Shown piece after piece: positions 34,454-44,047 of a stretch of 49,652 bases of DNA. Position 1 is the stretch's first letter. Each line of letters begins with the position of its first letter. Made by a program: the position numbers and the translations under genes. The notes under the pieces are model-generated. The model was not told where the DNA came from. It made no database searches and saw only the letters and a list, made by a program, of their open reading frames with translations. The stretch covers positions 1-49,652 of the forward strand of contig JALRBQ010000098.1 in the NCBI GenBank assembly GCA_023257655.1, written 5' to 3'. The stretch comes from Pseudomonadales bacterium (GTDB lineage: Bacteria; Pseudomonadota; Gammaproteobacteria; Pseudomonadales; Pseudohongiellaceae).

Positions 34454-34567
34454 TCGTCGCGGCAGTCCGAAGTGTCTTGCTAACTGCCATCAGTGTCTTC
34501 AGAGCAAACTGTCCTGGCAGGCAGTGACGCTGCCGTCAGTCCGTGCAGTGAACAAGGCATAAACAAC

Positions 34568-34683
34568 ACGTTAGGGAAAGAAAAAACCAAAACAACAAAG
34601 AAAATAAGAAGAAGAGAAATAACAAGAAAAGAAAAACAAAAACAAAAAAACAAAAAAGGAAAACCAAACCCAAACCCAAACGC
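34568..34683 (+). promoter_or_regulatory. A-rich, nearly T-free leader
   Basis: From 34571 to 34682 there are only two T residues, and most of the sequence is A with scattered G, C and AAC/AAG words. It ends in CCAAACCCAAACCCAAACG. It lies 46 bp before the start of the NHL-propeller gene and stands out in this GC-rich window. As mRNA it would be unstructured. Confidence 0.75.
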
Positions 34684-34728
34684 TCGTCTCTTACCTGCAT
34701 TACAAAAACCCAACAAGAGGTATTACCC

Positions 34729-35874
34729 ATGAAACGCATCCTGTTTGCGGCCGCGCTGTTTGGCCTCACGTTTAACCCGGCATTCGCCCAGTCGGTGCCG
34801 GAGTTACCGTTCGAGTCCGTTCCCAATCCGCTCAACTTGCCTGACGATGTGCACTTCGGCGAGATCGCCGGCGTCGCCGTCAATTCGGTAGGCCACGTGT
34901 TCGTGTTTTCCCGAGGCAATTCCGTGGGGCCATCCTACATGGCAACCGCATCGCAATTGCTGGAGTTCGATGACAAGGGCAATTTCGTGCGTGAGATCGG
35001 CAAGAACCTGAACGCCTGGTCGTATGCCCACGCAGTCCGCATCGATCCCCAGGACAACATCTGGGTCGTGGACAAGGGATCCAACATGATCTTGCGCTTC
35101 ACCCCCGAGGGTCACGTAGACTGGGTGTTTGGACGCAAGGGCGAAGCCTCGCACCTGCAAGTGCCACCCGATTATGAAACCGTCATGGCGCGCATGCTCA
35201 AACGCATGGGTGTTGACGTCAATATTCCCGAAGAAAACGATCCGCGCTGGCCGATTCCGGTACATCAGGACAATGTCTTCAACCAGCCCACCGATGTCGC
35301 CTGGGACTCCATGGGCAATACCTATTTCAGCGATGGCTACATCAACTCACGCGTGGCCAAGGTGAATGCACGCGGTGAGTGGGTTGCAAGCTGGGGCTCA
35401 CTCGGCACTGGCCCCGTGCAGTTTGACACGCCACACGGACTCGCCATCTCGCCTGCTGACGAAATTTATGTCGCGGACCGCGGTAATCGCCGCATCCAGG
35501 TGCTGGACACCGAGGGTAACTTCCTGCGCCAGTTCGTCGTGGATGTCCCCGTCGACACCAGCCGCGGCAAGATTGTGTACGGACGCGAAAATCCGAACGG
35601 AACTCGTGGCTCCCAGGCGCCAGGTGCACCCGATGCGCTGTGCATGACACCAGGACCGAATCCGGTGCTGTTTATCGGCGACCTCTATCCGAGCCGCATC
35701 TACAAGGTGTCGCTGGAAGGGGAAGTACTGGGCGTTTACGGCCAACCCGGTCGCAACCTTGGCGAGTTCGGCTGGATTCACGCCATCGCCTGTCCGTCAG
35801 AAGACGAGATCTGGGTAGGCGAACTGATCAACTGGAGATTGCAGAAACTCGTGACCAAGGGCACTGGCAAGTAA
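34729..35874 (+). CDS. Secreted NHL-repeat beta-propeller protein
   Basis: A 381-residue exported protein with a Sec signal (cleavage after NPAFA, residue 20) and an NHL propeller. Blades include IAGVAVNSVGHVFVFSRG, AVRIDPQDNIWVVDKGSNMILRF, PTDVAWDSMGNTYFSDGYINSRVAKV and HGLAISPADEIYVADRGNRRIQVL. It is related to the protein at 11934-12965 and to PAL-type lyase propellers. Catalytic function is not assignable. AAGAGG precedes the ATG at 34729 by 9 bases. The leader upstream is an A-rich, nearly T-free stretch, and a hairpin follows the stop at 35890-35920. The gene stands alone. Confidence 0.86.
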   Translation: MKRILFAAALFGLTFNPAFAQSVPELPFESVPNPLNLPDDVHFGEIAGVAVNSVGHVFVFSRGNSVGPSYMATASQLLEFDDKGNFVREIGKNLNAWSYAHAVRIDPQDNIWVVDKGSNMILRFTPEGHVDWVFGRKGEASHLQVPPDYETVMARMLKRMGVDVNIPEENDPRWPIPVHQDNVFNQPTDVAWDSMGNTYFSDGYINSRVAKVNARGEWVASWGSLGTGPVQFDTPHGLAISPADEIYVADRGNRRIQVLDTEGNFLRQFVVDVPVDTSRGKIVYGRENPNGTRGSQAPGAPDALCMTPGPNPVLFIGDLYPSRIYKVSLEGEVLGVYGQPGRNLGEFGWIHAIACPSEDEIWVGELINWRLQKLVTKGTGK

Positions 35875-35889
35875 GTTGACCCGCTCTGT

Positions 35890-35920
35890 GATGCCGGCGT
35901 CGTCGAATGACGCTGGCATC
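35890..35920 (+). terminator. Hairpin after the NHL-propeller gene
   Basis: GATGCCGGCGTC (35890-35901) pairs with GACGCTGGCATC (35909-35920) with one G-U pair and a 7-base loop, 15 bp after the stop. No T tract follows. Confidence 0.5.
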
Positions 35921-36123
35921 GTGCAGAATACCCTCCGTTTAAGAACTTTCTGACAGCAAGTCCCCGACGTCCGTGGCAGCGCCTGTCCGCACAAAATTGG
36001 CATACTCTCTTCGAGTGATCTCAATCACATGACTGCATGTGGCTTTCACCTATAGTGATTCCCAGGCGCGAGCACAAAGGGATTTGGCTCGCACCTTCTC
36101 ATTCGCCACCAGCCGTAACCGAC

Positions 36124-38541
36124 ATGAGCCTTTTATTGCGTTGTATCGGTCGGGTCAGTGCACTCGTCCTTTGTCTCCTTCATACACTCTCCTCGCAGGC
36201 GCAGAGTACCGTCGACGATGAAGCCGGTCGTGGTGCATTGCAGCTCGTTACCGACAAGCCGCATCTCTATGCCGCCGCGCAACTGGATACTGATCGCTAT
36301 ACGAGTCGACTCACCCTCACCGCAGGGACGGCCGACATTGGTCAATTGGCTGCGGTGTACGCCGTGGCCAATCACGCCGGTGACTGGTATCTGAAGACAC
36401 CTGAGCGGTGGCAGCGTTGGGATCAACAGACGGCGAGCCTCACTCCGTTCACAACAATAAGCCTGAACCATGAAAACACGCTGGAACTGTTTAACGGAGA
36501 ACCTTTGCTGGCAGGCGACTACGTGGTGTACGCAGCCTATCAAGTAGCGAACAATCCGCTCCTGGTGTCACCGTCGCCGATGACTTTCACCATTGAGTCC
36601 GCTGGTGTGGACACATTGCACCGCTTCGACTCGGCGGTGGCGATGGAGGCGTACCTGAAACAGGGCATGCAAAATACTGCTTCCGATCAGACCTACTATT
36701 ATCGACTCGAAACCCTGGCCGCGGCGGCGACAGACAGCAGCACGACTCCGACTGTTTCAACGACCAATGTGCAGGTGGCAGGAGTCGATGAGGCGGATAC
36801 GATCAAGTCCGACGGCAGTTATTTGTATACCCTGCGTAATTGTGGCAGCAGCAATTGCGTCGTCACCTTCAGTCTGAATCCGGCACTGGCGACCGCTGAG
36901 GAAGTGGGTGTCTATCAACCTGGGCTCAACAAGGAGTCGGACAAGGAGTCTGACAAGGGCGCAGAAATATTTACCGCCGCCAAGGGCCTCTATCTCATTG
37001 AAGACGATACCGGAGGGGACACGCTTGTCACCGTCTCGGGCCAGAATCACTACATTCCCTGGATCAATATCTGGGGCTGGTCCAGCAATGCAACCCGCCT
37101 CGAATTTCTGGATGCCCATGATCCCGCGCAGTTGCGACTACAAGACAGCTTGACCTTGGATGGGACGATGGTCGCGAGTCGCCGGGTCGGCAATACGCTG
37201 TATCTGGTGACTCGCTATTCGCCGAATTTGCCCGACTTTGTTCCCTATGCATTCGATGACACGACACGTCAGGCGAATGTCGATCTGCTGGCGCAGAAGT
37301 CTCTGTCAGACCTGCTGCCAAAGGCCCGGTTCCAGGATCAGTCGAGTCTCGATCTGGTGCAGGCGGAATCCTGCTATCTGGCGACCAGTGCCGTTGACGA
37401 GAGCCGAAACCCTTCGATGATCACAATCACGGCGATTCCGCTGGATGACATCAAGGCATTCCATAGCAGCTGTTATCTAGGCGACTCGGAAACACTTTAT
37501 ATGACAACGCAATCCCTGTTCCTGGCGACCACCCAGAATGAATACAGCCTGTTGGCTGCAGATGCCATTTTCTATAACCCCGACCACCGCACTGCCATTC
37601 ACAAGTTTGCACTGACGGATGGGGGTGTGGACTATCGCGGCTCCGGGGAGGTGCGAGGTCATCTCGGCTGGAGTGAAGACAAACGATCCTTTCGCATGGG
37701 CGCGAATGGAGCAGGGGATGAATACCTCAACATCGTCACGTCTATCGGCGACACCTGGAACGGTGACGCCAGTACGCGGCTTACCGTGCTTAAGCAATCC
37801 GGCAAGGAACTGCGACCCATTCAGGTGCTGGACGGGATCGGTAAACCTGGCGAGCAGCTTTACGCGGCGCGCTTCTTCGGCGAACGAGCCTATCTCGTGA
37901 CCTATCGCGTCATCGATCCGTTATATGTGTTGGACTTGTCCGATCAGGAGCATGTCCGCATTACTGGCGAACTGGAAATACAGGGCTATTCCGACTACCT
38001 GCATCCGATCAGTTCGACCTTGCTGCTGGGAATTGGCAAAGACGCGATTCCCGACGACGGCTCGACTGACTTTGGATTCCAGCGCGGTGCCTGGTATCAG
38101 GGAGTGAAGCTGTCACTGTTTGATGTCAGCGATCCGGCCCGACCCACGGAAATCAATTCTCTCGTGTATGGCAAGCGCGGTTCGTCATCGGAAGCTCTCT
38201 ATGACCACCACGCCATCTCTTTCCTGCCGGCTACAGCGGCACATCCCGCGCGGTTCGCCCTGCCAATCCAGATTCATGCGACGGCGCCTGACTACGCCGA
38301 TTTCGATCCCGCGCAACCGAATGCCTATTATTCATTCACAAATCGTGGACTGTATGCCTTCGAGGCGAGTGCCGACGGCGTTAGCCAGGCCGGCTATATC
38401 GAAGCAGATTCCACCGACGGCACCGAGCGTTACAGTGTGTGGGGAGGCTTCGGTGATCGCTCGGTGCTGGTGGATGATACTGTCTACTATATTCACGAGA
38501 GTGAGGTGAAAGGTGCGGCATGGGGTTCAAGCTCAAAGTGA
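36124..38541 (+). CDS. Secreted beta-propeller domain protein (DUF2117-like, PF09826 type)
   Basis: A large secreted protein, 805 residues from the ATG at 36124, where a Sec signal begins (MSLLLRCIGRV, cleavage near residue 27, SSQAQ). An N-terminal domain of about 180 residues looks like an Ig-type or DUF4384-like region (YVVYAAYQVANNPLL). The hallmark of the beta-propeller family, TNVQVAGVDEADTIKSDGSYLYTLRN, follows, and blades run to the C-terminus (GVKLSLFDVSDPARPTEINS, FPLPIQIH-like strand FALPIQIH). The upstream ATG at 36037 would put 29 polar residues before the signal. Function unknown. Relatives occur in bacteria and archaea as cell-surface proteins. Confidence 0.82.
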   Translation: MSLLLRCIGRVSALVLCLLHTLSSQAQSTVDDEAGRGALQLVTDKPHLYAAAQLDTDRYTSRLTLTAGTADIGQLAAVYAVANHAGDWYLKTPERWQRWDQQTASLTPFTTISLNHENTLELFNGEPLLAGDYVVYAAYQVANNPLLVSPSPMTFTIESAGVDTLHRFDSAVAMEAYLKQGMQNTASDQTYYYRLETLAAAATDSSTTPTVSTTNVQVAGVDEADTIKSDGSYLYTLRNCGSSNCVVTFSLNPALATAEEVGVYQPGLNKESDKESDKGAEIFTAAKGLYLIEDDTGGDTLVTVSGQNHYIPWINIWGWSSNATRLEFLDAHDPAQLRLQDSLTLDGTMVASRRVGNTLYLVTRYSPNLPDFVPYAFDDTTRQANVDLLAQKSLSDLLPKARFQDQSSLDLVQAESCYLATSAVDESRNPSMITITAIPLDDIKAFHSSCYLGDSETLYMTTQSLFLATTQNEYSLLAADAIFYNPDHRTAIHKFALTDGGVDYRGSGEVRGHLGWSEDKRSFRMGANGAGDEYLNIVTSIGDTWNGDASTRLTVLKQSGKELRPIQVLDGIGKPGEQLYAARFFGERAYLVTYRVIDPLYVLDLSDQEHVRITGELEIQGYSDYLHPISSTLLLGIGKDAIPDDGSTDFGFQRGAWYQGVKLSLFDVSDPARPTEINSLVYGKRGSSSEALYDHHAISFLPATAAHPARFALPIQIHATAPDYADFDPAQPNAYYSFTNRGLYAFEASADGVSQAGYIEADSTDGTERYSVWGGFGDRSVLVDDTVYYIHESEVKGAAWGSSSK

Positions 38542-38549
38542 GATCGCCA

Positions 38550-38653
38550 GCCAGGTACCAGGGTCAAGCTCTCGCGCCAGGTTCTCGTGCAAGGCTCTCA
38601 AGCCAGCTTCTAGAGTCAGTATCTCAAGCCAGTTTCCCAGGCAAACATCGATC
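38550..38653. repeat. 26-bp degenerate tandem repeat between converging genes
   Basis: Four copies start at 38550, 38576, 38602 and 38628, each beginning GCCAG and mostly ending CTCTCAA or similar. Identity is moderate (roughly half to two thirds). The array fills almost all of the 124 bp between the stop codons of the propeller protein and the molybdopterin oxidoreductase. Confidence 0.8.
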
Positions 38654-38665
38654 GGAACGATCAGA

Positions 38666-40720
38666 CTAGGTCGCAACCACTTCGACGAGGCAGTCGTAGA
38701 ACGTCGGTCCACCACCCATATCTGTTAATCTCTGGCTGGTCAGTTCATTGACATTCTTGCCATCCAGTCCGAGCTTGCGCCACCAGATGCCGAGGCCATT
38801 CACGACACCGGGTCTGGCGCGCGCCGAGATCACCAGCTTGCAGCGATATTCTCCGCGGTCGTTCGTGACCCGCACAATGCAGCCTGACTCGAGGCCGCGA
38901 GCGGCAGCGTCGCTGGCATGCATCTCCAGTATCGGCTCGCCCTCAATATCACGCAGACTCTTCACGTTGACGAAACTGGAGTTGAGAAAATTGCGGGCGG
39001 GTGGGGAAATCATCGCCAGGGGATACCGGGTCGAGCTGCCCGGTGTCTCGTAATTCGGTACATAATCCGGTATGCCATCCAGGCCCGCTGCCGCCAGTCG
39101 TTCGGAGTAGAATTCGCAGCGACCCGACACCGTCGGGAAACCGCCTTCGGCATAGGGGGCATCGGGAAGTGGCAGTCGTGTGAAGCCCTGCTTGAGTAAT
39201 TCATCGAAATTCACTGCGTCCCCATACGCCGTGCGGCACAGGGTTTCGTCGTCATCCTGCAGACAGGGTTCGGTGAATCCCATGTGGCACGCAAGATCGC
39301 GGAAGATTTGTGAATTGGGTTTCGCCTCGCCCAGTGGTGCGATGGCCGGTCGATTCAGCAGGACATCGGTGTGTCCGTAACTGAGGTGGACGTCCCAGTG
39401 TTCGAGCTGGGTCGTGGCCGGCAAAATATAATCGGCATAATCGGCGGTGTCGGTTTGAAATTGTTCCAGTACCACCGTGAACAAATCCTCGCGACTGAAA
39501 CCTTCCACTACCTTCGATGACTGTGGTGCCACCGCCACGGGATTGCTGTTATACACAATGAGGGATTCGATACGTGGACCAAAGTGCTGCGATCCGGGTC
39601 GCAACAGGTCGTCGCCGATTGTGCTCATATTGATTGTGCGCGAGGGACTGCGGCGAAGTTGTGGTTGTTCCAGGGCGGCACGCTGCACCGGGTACTGACC
39701 GGAACTCGAGAGGAGCACGCCACCGGCACGGTGTCGCCAGGCGCCGATCAACGCCGGTAGGCAGGCAATCGCCCGTACCGCATTGCCGCCGCCATGAGCC
39801 CGTTGGACGCCGTAGTTGACCCGGATTGCCGCCGGTCCGCGCGTCTGCACGCTCGCGCCATAATCACGGGCCAGTGACCGAATCTGTCCCGCATCGATGC
39901 CGCATACCCGGGCCGCGCGTTCAGGCGTCCAGGCCAGAGCCCGTTCCCGCAATTGTGTCCAGCCACTTGTGTAGCGCTCAATGTAATCGTGATCGAGCCA
40001 GTCGTTCTCAATCAACTCGTGCATGAGAGCCAGGGCGAGCGCGGCATCGGTGCCTGGCAGCAAGGCAATATGTTCATCACACTTGTCAGCGGTTTCGGTG
40101 CGCCGGGGATCAATACAGATGAGTTTCGCGCCATTGCGCTTGGCTATCTGCGCGTAGCGCCAGAAGTGCAGATTGCTGCCGATGGAGTTGCTGCCCCAGA
40201 TCAGGATCAGTTTCGCCTCGGCATAGAATTCTACGCGCATCCCCACCTTGCCACCCAGGGTGTGTGTGACACCCTCGGTGCCGGCCATCGAGCAGATCGT
40301 GCGGGCGAGTTCGGAGGCGCCGAGTCGGTTGAAGAAGCGCGCCGCCATGCCTTCACTCTGGACCAGACCGATGGTGCCAGCATAGCTGTAGGGCAGAATA
40401 GCCTGGGGGCCTGACGATTGCGTGATGGCTGTGAGTCTTGCGGCAATTGCCGCCAGTGCGGTATCCCAGGTAACCGGCGCGAACTGACCGCTGCCCTTGG
40501 GCCCGATACGCCGGAGCGGAGTCAACAAACGATCGGGGTGATGGGTGCGCTCTGTATAGCGCGACACCTTCGTGCACAGGCCGCCGTTGGTGTGTGAGTG
40601 TGCGGGATTGCCCTGTACCTTGACGGCGACGCCATCCTGCACAGTCGTAATAAAGGAACAGGTATCCGGGCAATCGTGTGGACAGGCACCCAACACGCGC
40701 GTTACTGCCGTGGCTTTCAT
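38666..40720 (-). CDS. Molybdopterin oxidoreductase (DMSO reductase superfamily)
   Basis: A 684-residue cytoplasmic molybdoenzyme with an N-terminal [4Fe-4S] motif, C13-x3-C17-x3-C21-x27-C49 (ACPHDCPDTC, then GGLCTK), and bis-MGD binding regions (LILIWGSNSIGSNLHF, LICIDPRRTETADKCDEHI, LPGTDAALALALMHELI). The C-terminal domain begins near residue 565 (PLAMISPPARNFLNSSF). There is no signal peptide. It belongs to the soluble 'CPHDCPDTC' subgroup, for which a substrate is generally unknown. GAGG lies 7 bases before the ATG at 40720. It is the lone gene of its unit, upstream of a repeat array, and is followed on the same strand by nothing before 38666. Confidence 0.88.
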   Translation of the reverse strand: MKATAVTRVLGACPHDCPDTCSFITTVQDGVAVKVQGNPAHSHTNGGLCTKVSRYTERTHHPDRLLTPLRRIGPKGSGQFAPVTWDTALAAIAARLTAITQSSGPQAILPYSYAGTIGLVQSEGMAARFFNRLGASELARTICSMAGTEGVTHTLGGKVGMRVEFYAEAKLILIWGSNSIGSNLHFWRYAQIAKRNGAKLICIDPRRTETADKCDEHIALLPGTDAALALALMHELIENDWLDHDYIERYTSGWTQLRERALAWTPERAARVCGIDAGQIRSLARDYGASVQTRGPAAIRVNYGVQRAHGGGNAVRAIACLPALIGAWRHRAGGVLLSSSGQYPVQRAALEQPQLRRSPSRTINMSTIGDDLLRPGSQHFGPRIESLIVYNSNPVAVAPQSSKVVEGFSREDLFTVVLEQFQTDTADYADYILPATTQLEHWDVHLSYGHTDVLLNRPAIAPLGEAKPNSQIFRDLACHMGFTEPCLQDDDETLCRTAYGDAVNFDELLKQGFTRLPLPDAPYAEGGFPTVSGRCEFYSERLAAAGLDGIPDYVPNYETPGSSTRYPLAMISPPARNFLNSSFVNVKSLRDIEGEPILEMHASDAAARGLESGCIVRVTNDRGEYRCKLVISARARPGVVNGLGIWWRKLGLDGKNVNELTSQRLTDMGGGPTFYDCLVEVVAT

Positions 40721-40777
40721 TGCAAACCCTCGTAGGAAGCGCTCCGATGCTGCGCGCGCTTCAGCTTGTTCGTGCCA

Positions 40778-41176
40778 TTACTTGTGCGGGTGTGGCGCGG
40801 CATCGACATAGAGCCAGTGGCCATTGATGCGCACGAAGCGGGAAATCTCATGATGAATGTGCACGGCACCGTCTTCCTCGGCATAACGCGCGGTGAATTC
40901 CACAGTTCCGGTGTTGCCTTGCTGCGTGTGTGCCAGCACGGTCAGCCCCAGCCATTTCTGTTCGACGGTCGACAGATACGCGGCTGACACTTTGGGCGCG
41001 GTGCGCGGATGCCAGGTGGCGAGCAGATAATCGCCATACCCGCCCAGCGCATAGGCGCTGTAGCGTGAACGCATCAATTGTTGCACGGTACGTGGTTTGT
41101 TAGCGCCACTCAGAAAGGGCTCACAACACAACTTGAACTGTTTCTCGCTGCCACAGGGGCACATCACAACCGACAT
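40778..41176 (-). CDS. ychJ: YchJ-family SEC-C metal-binding protein
   Basis: A 132-residue cytoplasmic protein of the UPF0225/YchJ family. The N-terminus holds a zinc-binding SEC-C motif, CPCGSEKQFKLCCEPFL, and the body is an NTF2-like domain (RYSAYALGGYGDYLLATWHP, then EISRFVRINGHWLYVDA). YchJ function is not established. The ATG at 41176 gives the normal length. It precedes the molybdopterin oxidoreductase gene by 57 bp on the same strand. Confidence 0.88.
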   Translation of the reverse strand: MSVVMCPCGSEKQFKLCCEPFLSGANKPRTVQQLMRSRYSAYALGGYGDYLLATWHPRTAPKVSAAYLSTVEQKWLGLTVLAHTQQGNTGTVEFTARYAEEDGAVHIHHEISRFVRINGHWLYVDAAPHPHK

Positions 41177-41349
41177 CGAACATACTCACAACTGGAACAC
41201 GGCGGGTTTCCGCTGGCACAGACGGCGTATTATTCCATTGCTGTGAGCGTGAGGAAAGTCGGTGCCGCAGAAAGGCTTTTCAGTGGCGCACCGCAGTGAT
41301 CACACCGACAGACGCCGGTGTGATCGCTGCAGCCGTGCTATTGGACGAG

Positions 41350-42162
41350 CTATTGGACGACCAGTCGACGATAGAGGTGCCACGTTGCATGCCCCAGCAC
41401 CGGCAGCGTCACCGCGAGTCCGATCAGAAACAGGGCGGCACCCAGGGCGAGCAGGGCTACGACGATGATGCCCCAGACTCCGAGCACGAGCACATTCTGG
41501 GTGAAGGCCCGGATCGAGACGGTTACCGCGGTGATGGAAGTGACTGGCTTGTCGAGCGCCAGAGGGAAGGCGACGATTGACACAGCCATCGCGGCGAAGG
41601 CGAACAGGAAGCCAACGAAGTTGCCATAGAAGATCAGTGCTCCCCCATGCCGGGTGGAGAACAATGCATCGATGAAAGCAGACATCGACGTGAAGGTGAT
41701 GTCGTCGAACAAGCCGAAATAGATGAGCTCGGCCATATACAGCCAGCTTACATACAGCAGCATCATGAGCACCGACAGTGCCAGAATCGGTGCGAAGGAA
41801 TAGGTGTGCACGAAACGAAATGTAGACCGCCACCGCAATTCCAGACCGCGCTCGCGGCGACGACTCATCTCGAAAAACACGACAGCGACGAGCGGGCCGA
41901 TCAGGGTGCAGCCGGCAACGACGGGAAACGCGAAGTAACGCAACTGCTCGCCAAACGCGAACAGCGTGAAGACCAGGGCAAACAGTGAATAAAACAGTAT
42001 CAACAAGGGGATCGAACCCGGCTTTGCCCCATAGTCTGCAAAGCCGGCACGCAAGCTCTGCCATAGATCATCCATGCCAATGGTGCGTACCTGGATTGCG
42101 TCGGGGAGTAAACAGATGTCTTCGAATGCGGGCGCTTCGGGAGTGTGAGTCAGTTCAGCCAT
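41350..42162 (-). CDS. DUF2189 integral membrane protein
   Basis: A 270-residue inner-membrane protein of the DUF2189 family, with a cytoplasmic N-terminus of about 45 residues (IQVRTIGMDDLWQSLRAGFADYG is the family motif) and six membrane helices. The function is unknown. The ATG at 42162 has AGGAGG 9 bases upstream, so the longer frame beginning at 42336 is not used. The gene lies 291 bp from the sirtuin gene on the same strand and converges with nothing, standing as its own unit. Confidence 0.85.
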   Translation of the reverse strand: MAELTHTPEAPAFEDICLLPDAIQVRTIGMDDLWQSLRAGFADYGAKPGSIPLLILFYSLFALVFTLFAFGEQLRYFAFPVVAGCTLIGPLVAVVFFEMSRRRERGLELRWRSTFRFVHTYSFAPILALSVLMMLLYVSWLYMAELIYFGLFDDITFTSMSAFIDALFSTRHGGALIFYGNFVGFLFAFAAMAVSIVAFPLALDKPVTSITAVTVSIRAFTQNVLVLGVWGIIVVALLALGAALFLIGLAVTLPVLGHATWHLYRRLVVQ

Positions 42163-42453
42163 GTCGGTACCGCCTCCTGTGAAAGCAGGGCTGCGGTATG
42201 GGCGCTCACTTATGCTTCCCGTCAGTGGGAAGTAAATGCTAAATGGCAGATTTGCTCCGAAAAACCCCACACCAGCAGAGTCATTTTCAAGAAAAAAACC
42301 TAACCTGGGCTCTAGAATAAACAGGGTCCGAGGCAAAACACAACCGTTTTGTGGAGCACTGCCTCTGGCTCGCGACGAATAGCCGGGTGCACGGGAAGCG
42401 CTGAAGCGGTGTCGAGCGCGATTGCGCAGGTATGTGCGATTCGGGAGTGGAAC
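42163..42453. other. 291-bp intergenic region
   Basis: No gene found. It holds an AT-rich stretch near 42276-42330 with A runs, likely the promoter region of the DUF2189 gene, and a small CTTCCC-N5-GGGAAG palindrome near 42214-42231. I see nothing else. Confidence 0.4.
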
Positions 42454-43365
42454 TCAGGAATTTGCAGTGGGACTTGGAGACTTCAGCAGATCCTGGTACA
42501 GCTGCTGCACCAACCGTTCCAGCACAGGACCGCAGGTAGCCGACAGCTTGAGCTGAAACAGGTCATCGGCCCGCGTAGTCCCGGGGTTGATGCAGGCGAT
42601 CGGTATGCCCCGTTCAGCCGCGTACCGGCAGAAGCGGAAACCGGAATACACCATTAGTGAACTGCCGATTACCAGCAGGGCGTCGGCCTTCTCGATCGCG
42701 GTATTGATCGTGGAGACGAGTGAACGTTCCACGGAATCGCCGAAGAACACCACGTCGGGTTTGACGATGCCGCCACAGCGCGGACAATCGGGAACGACGA
42801 CGCGGTCGATCAGGTCGTCGGGAACATCGGCATCGCCGTCGGGGAACAGGCGGTCCGAGTGCACGAGGTGCGTATTCAATTCACGCAGTTGCACCTGCAC
42901 GTCGGCCCGTGGCGCAGTGGTGCCACAATCGAGGCAGATGACCTGGTCCAGTCGGCCGTGCAGATCAACCACGACTCGATGGCCGGCGCGTTGGTGCAGG
43001 CGATCCACATTCTGGGTAACCAGGGTGGCGATATGGCCCCGGGATTCCAGCTGCGCCAATGCGTAATGGGCGCTGTTCGGCTGCGCCGCGAGCACTGCCG
43101 GCCAGCCGGCGAAGCTGCGTGCCCAGTAGCGCTGGCGCGCCGCGGGTTTGGTGAGAAAGTCCCGGTGCTGAATCGGCGCGTTGCGCATCCAGATGCCTTC
43201 CGCATTGCGATAGGTTGGGATGCCGGAAGGAGCGCTGACACCGGCGCCAGTGAGGACGACGAGCTGCGGGTGACGCGTCACGAACGCGAGCAAGTCGTCC
43301 GCGGTGTTTGTCAGCACCCCCGCGTCCGGCGTGGAATTGTCAGACAGCGAATCGCGCTGACGCAT
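42454..43365 (-). CDS. Class II sirtuin (NAD-dependent protein deacylase)
   Basis: A 303-residue Sir2-family protein that removes acyl groups from lysines using NAD+. Motifs: GAGVSAPSGIPTYR (NAD binding), TQNVDRLHQRAG, catalytic His in DLHGRLDQVICLDCG, zinc Cys pairs CLDCG and CPRCGG, and KPDVVFFGDSVE typical of class II (SIRT4-like) sirtuins. C-terminal IGSSLMVYSGF is the NAD ribose loop. There is an N-terminal tail of about 25 residues before the fold. It is 51 bp after the VOC gene on the same strand. Deacylase or lipoamidase activity is known for class II members, but the substrate here is open. Confidence 0.92.
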   Translation of the reverse strand: MRQRDSLSDNSTPDAGVLTNTADDLLAFVTRHPQLVVLTGAGVSAPSGIPTYRNAEGIWMRNAPIQHRDFLTKPAARQRYWARSFAGWPAVLAAQPNSAHYALAQLESRGHIATLVTQNVDRLHQRAGHRVVVDLHGRLDQVICLDCGTTAPRADVQVQLRELNTHLVHSDRLFPDGDADVPDDLIDRVVVPDCPRCGGIVKPDVVFFGDSVERSLVSTINTAIEKADALLVIGSSLMVYSGFRFCRYAAERGIPIACINPGTTRADDLFQLKLSATCGPVLERLVQQLYQDLLKSPSPTANS

Positions 43366-43416
43366 TACCAGGTCTCTATAGCGAATGGTCGCTGGCGGCG
43401 GTGCGTCGCCGGGGCA

Positions 43417-43803
43417 TCAGGCATTGGGGATACGGTGCAGGGCACAGATCTTGTTGCCGGCAGGATCGCGCAAGTAAGCCAGGTACAGTTTCATCGTGGC
43501 CCCTTCCCGGATTCCGGGCGGATCTTCACAGGCGGTGCCGCCATTCGCGAGCCCGGCAGCATGCCAGGCATTCGCCGCCTCGGGCGACTCCGCCGCAAAC
43601 CCGATCGTGCTGCCATTGCCATGGGTCGCGGGTTCGCCGTTGATGGGCAGCGTAATGCCAAAGACTCCGGTTTTGCTGCGATAAAAACACCGACCCTTGT
43701 CGTCGATGGTGCCCGGCGCATAGCCGAGTGCGCCCAGCGTGGCATCGTAGAAACGTTTGGATTTTTCGATGTCTAGGGCACCGAGTATCATGTGGCTGAA
43801 CAT
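43417..43803 (-). CDS. VOC-superfamily (glyoxalase-like) protein
   Basis: A 128-residue protein of the vicinal oxygen chelate superfamily, with the usual two beta-alpha-beta-beta-beta units. The first motif is MILGALDIEKSKRFYDATLGALGY, and the second ends YLAYLRDPAGNKICALHR. Possible metal residues are His4 and a Glu or His near the C-terminus, but the full set is not clear, so enzymatic activity is uncertain. It is the first gene of a small minus-strand unit with the sirtuin. Confidence 0.87.
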   Translation of the reverse strand: MFSHMILGALDIEKSKRFYDATLGALGYAPGTIDDKGRCFYRSKTGVFGITLPINGEPATHGNGSTIGFAAESPEAANAWHAAGLANGGTACEDPPGIREGATMKLYLAYLRDPAGNKICALHRIPNA

Positions 43804-43888
43804 AGGGGTTCCTCAAGGATTCAAATCGGAGTGCAGTGTGGCATCAAGCACGCGACGTGAGCAAGCCGCATGACGACCAACACTTACA

Positions 43889-43958
43889 GGACACCCAGTT
43901 AAGTCAAAGCAATCAAAGGACGCAATTAAAGCAATCAAAGGACACCCAATTAAGTCCG
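43889..43958 (+). repeat. Degenerate tandem repeat before the MBL hydrolase
   Basis: Three copies beginning GGACxC start at 43889 (29 bp), 43918 (22 bp) and 43940 (19 bp). Shared blocks are CAATTAAGTC/CAGTTAAGTC and AAGCAATCAAAGGAC. The array ends about 90 bp before the start at 44048, probably within the leader or promoter region. Confidence 0.78.
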
Positions 43959-44047
43959 GGGCTCGAACCCAAACCCGTACTGCTCATTGTGGGAGTCCCC
44001 GGAGTTCGCTACAGTGGAGCCCAGCCATCCAACAAGAGGTCATCGCA

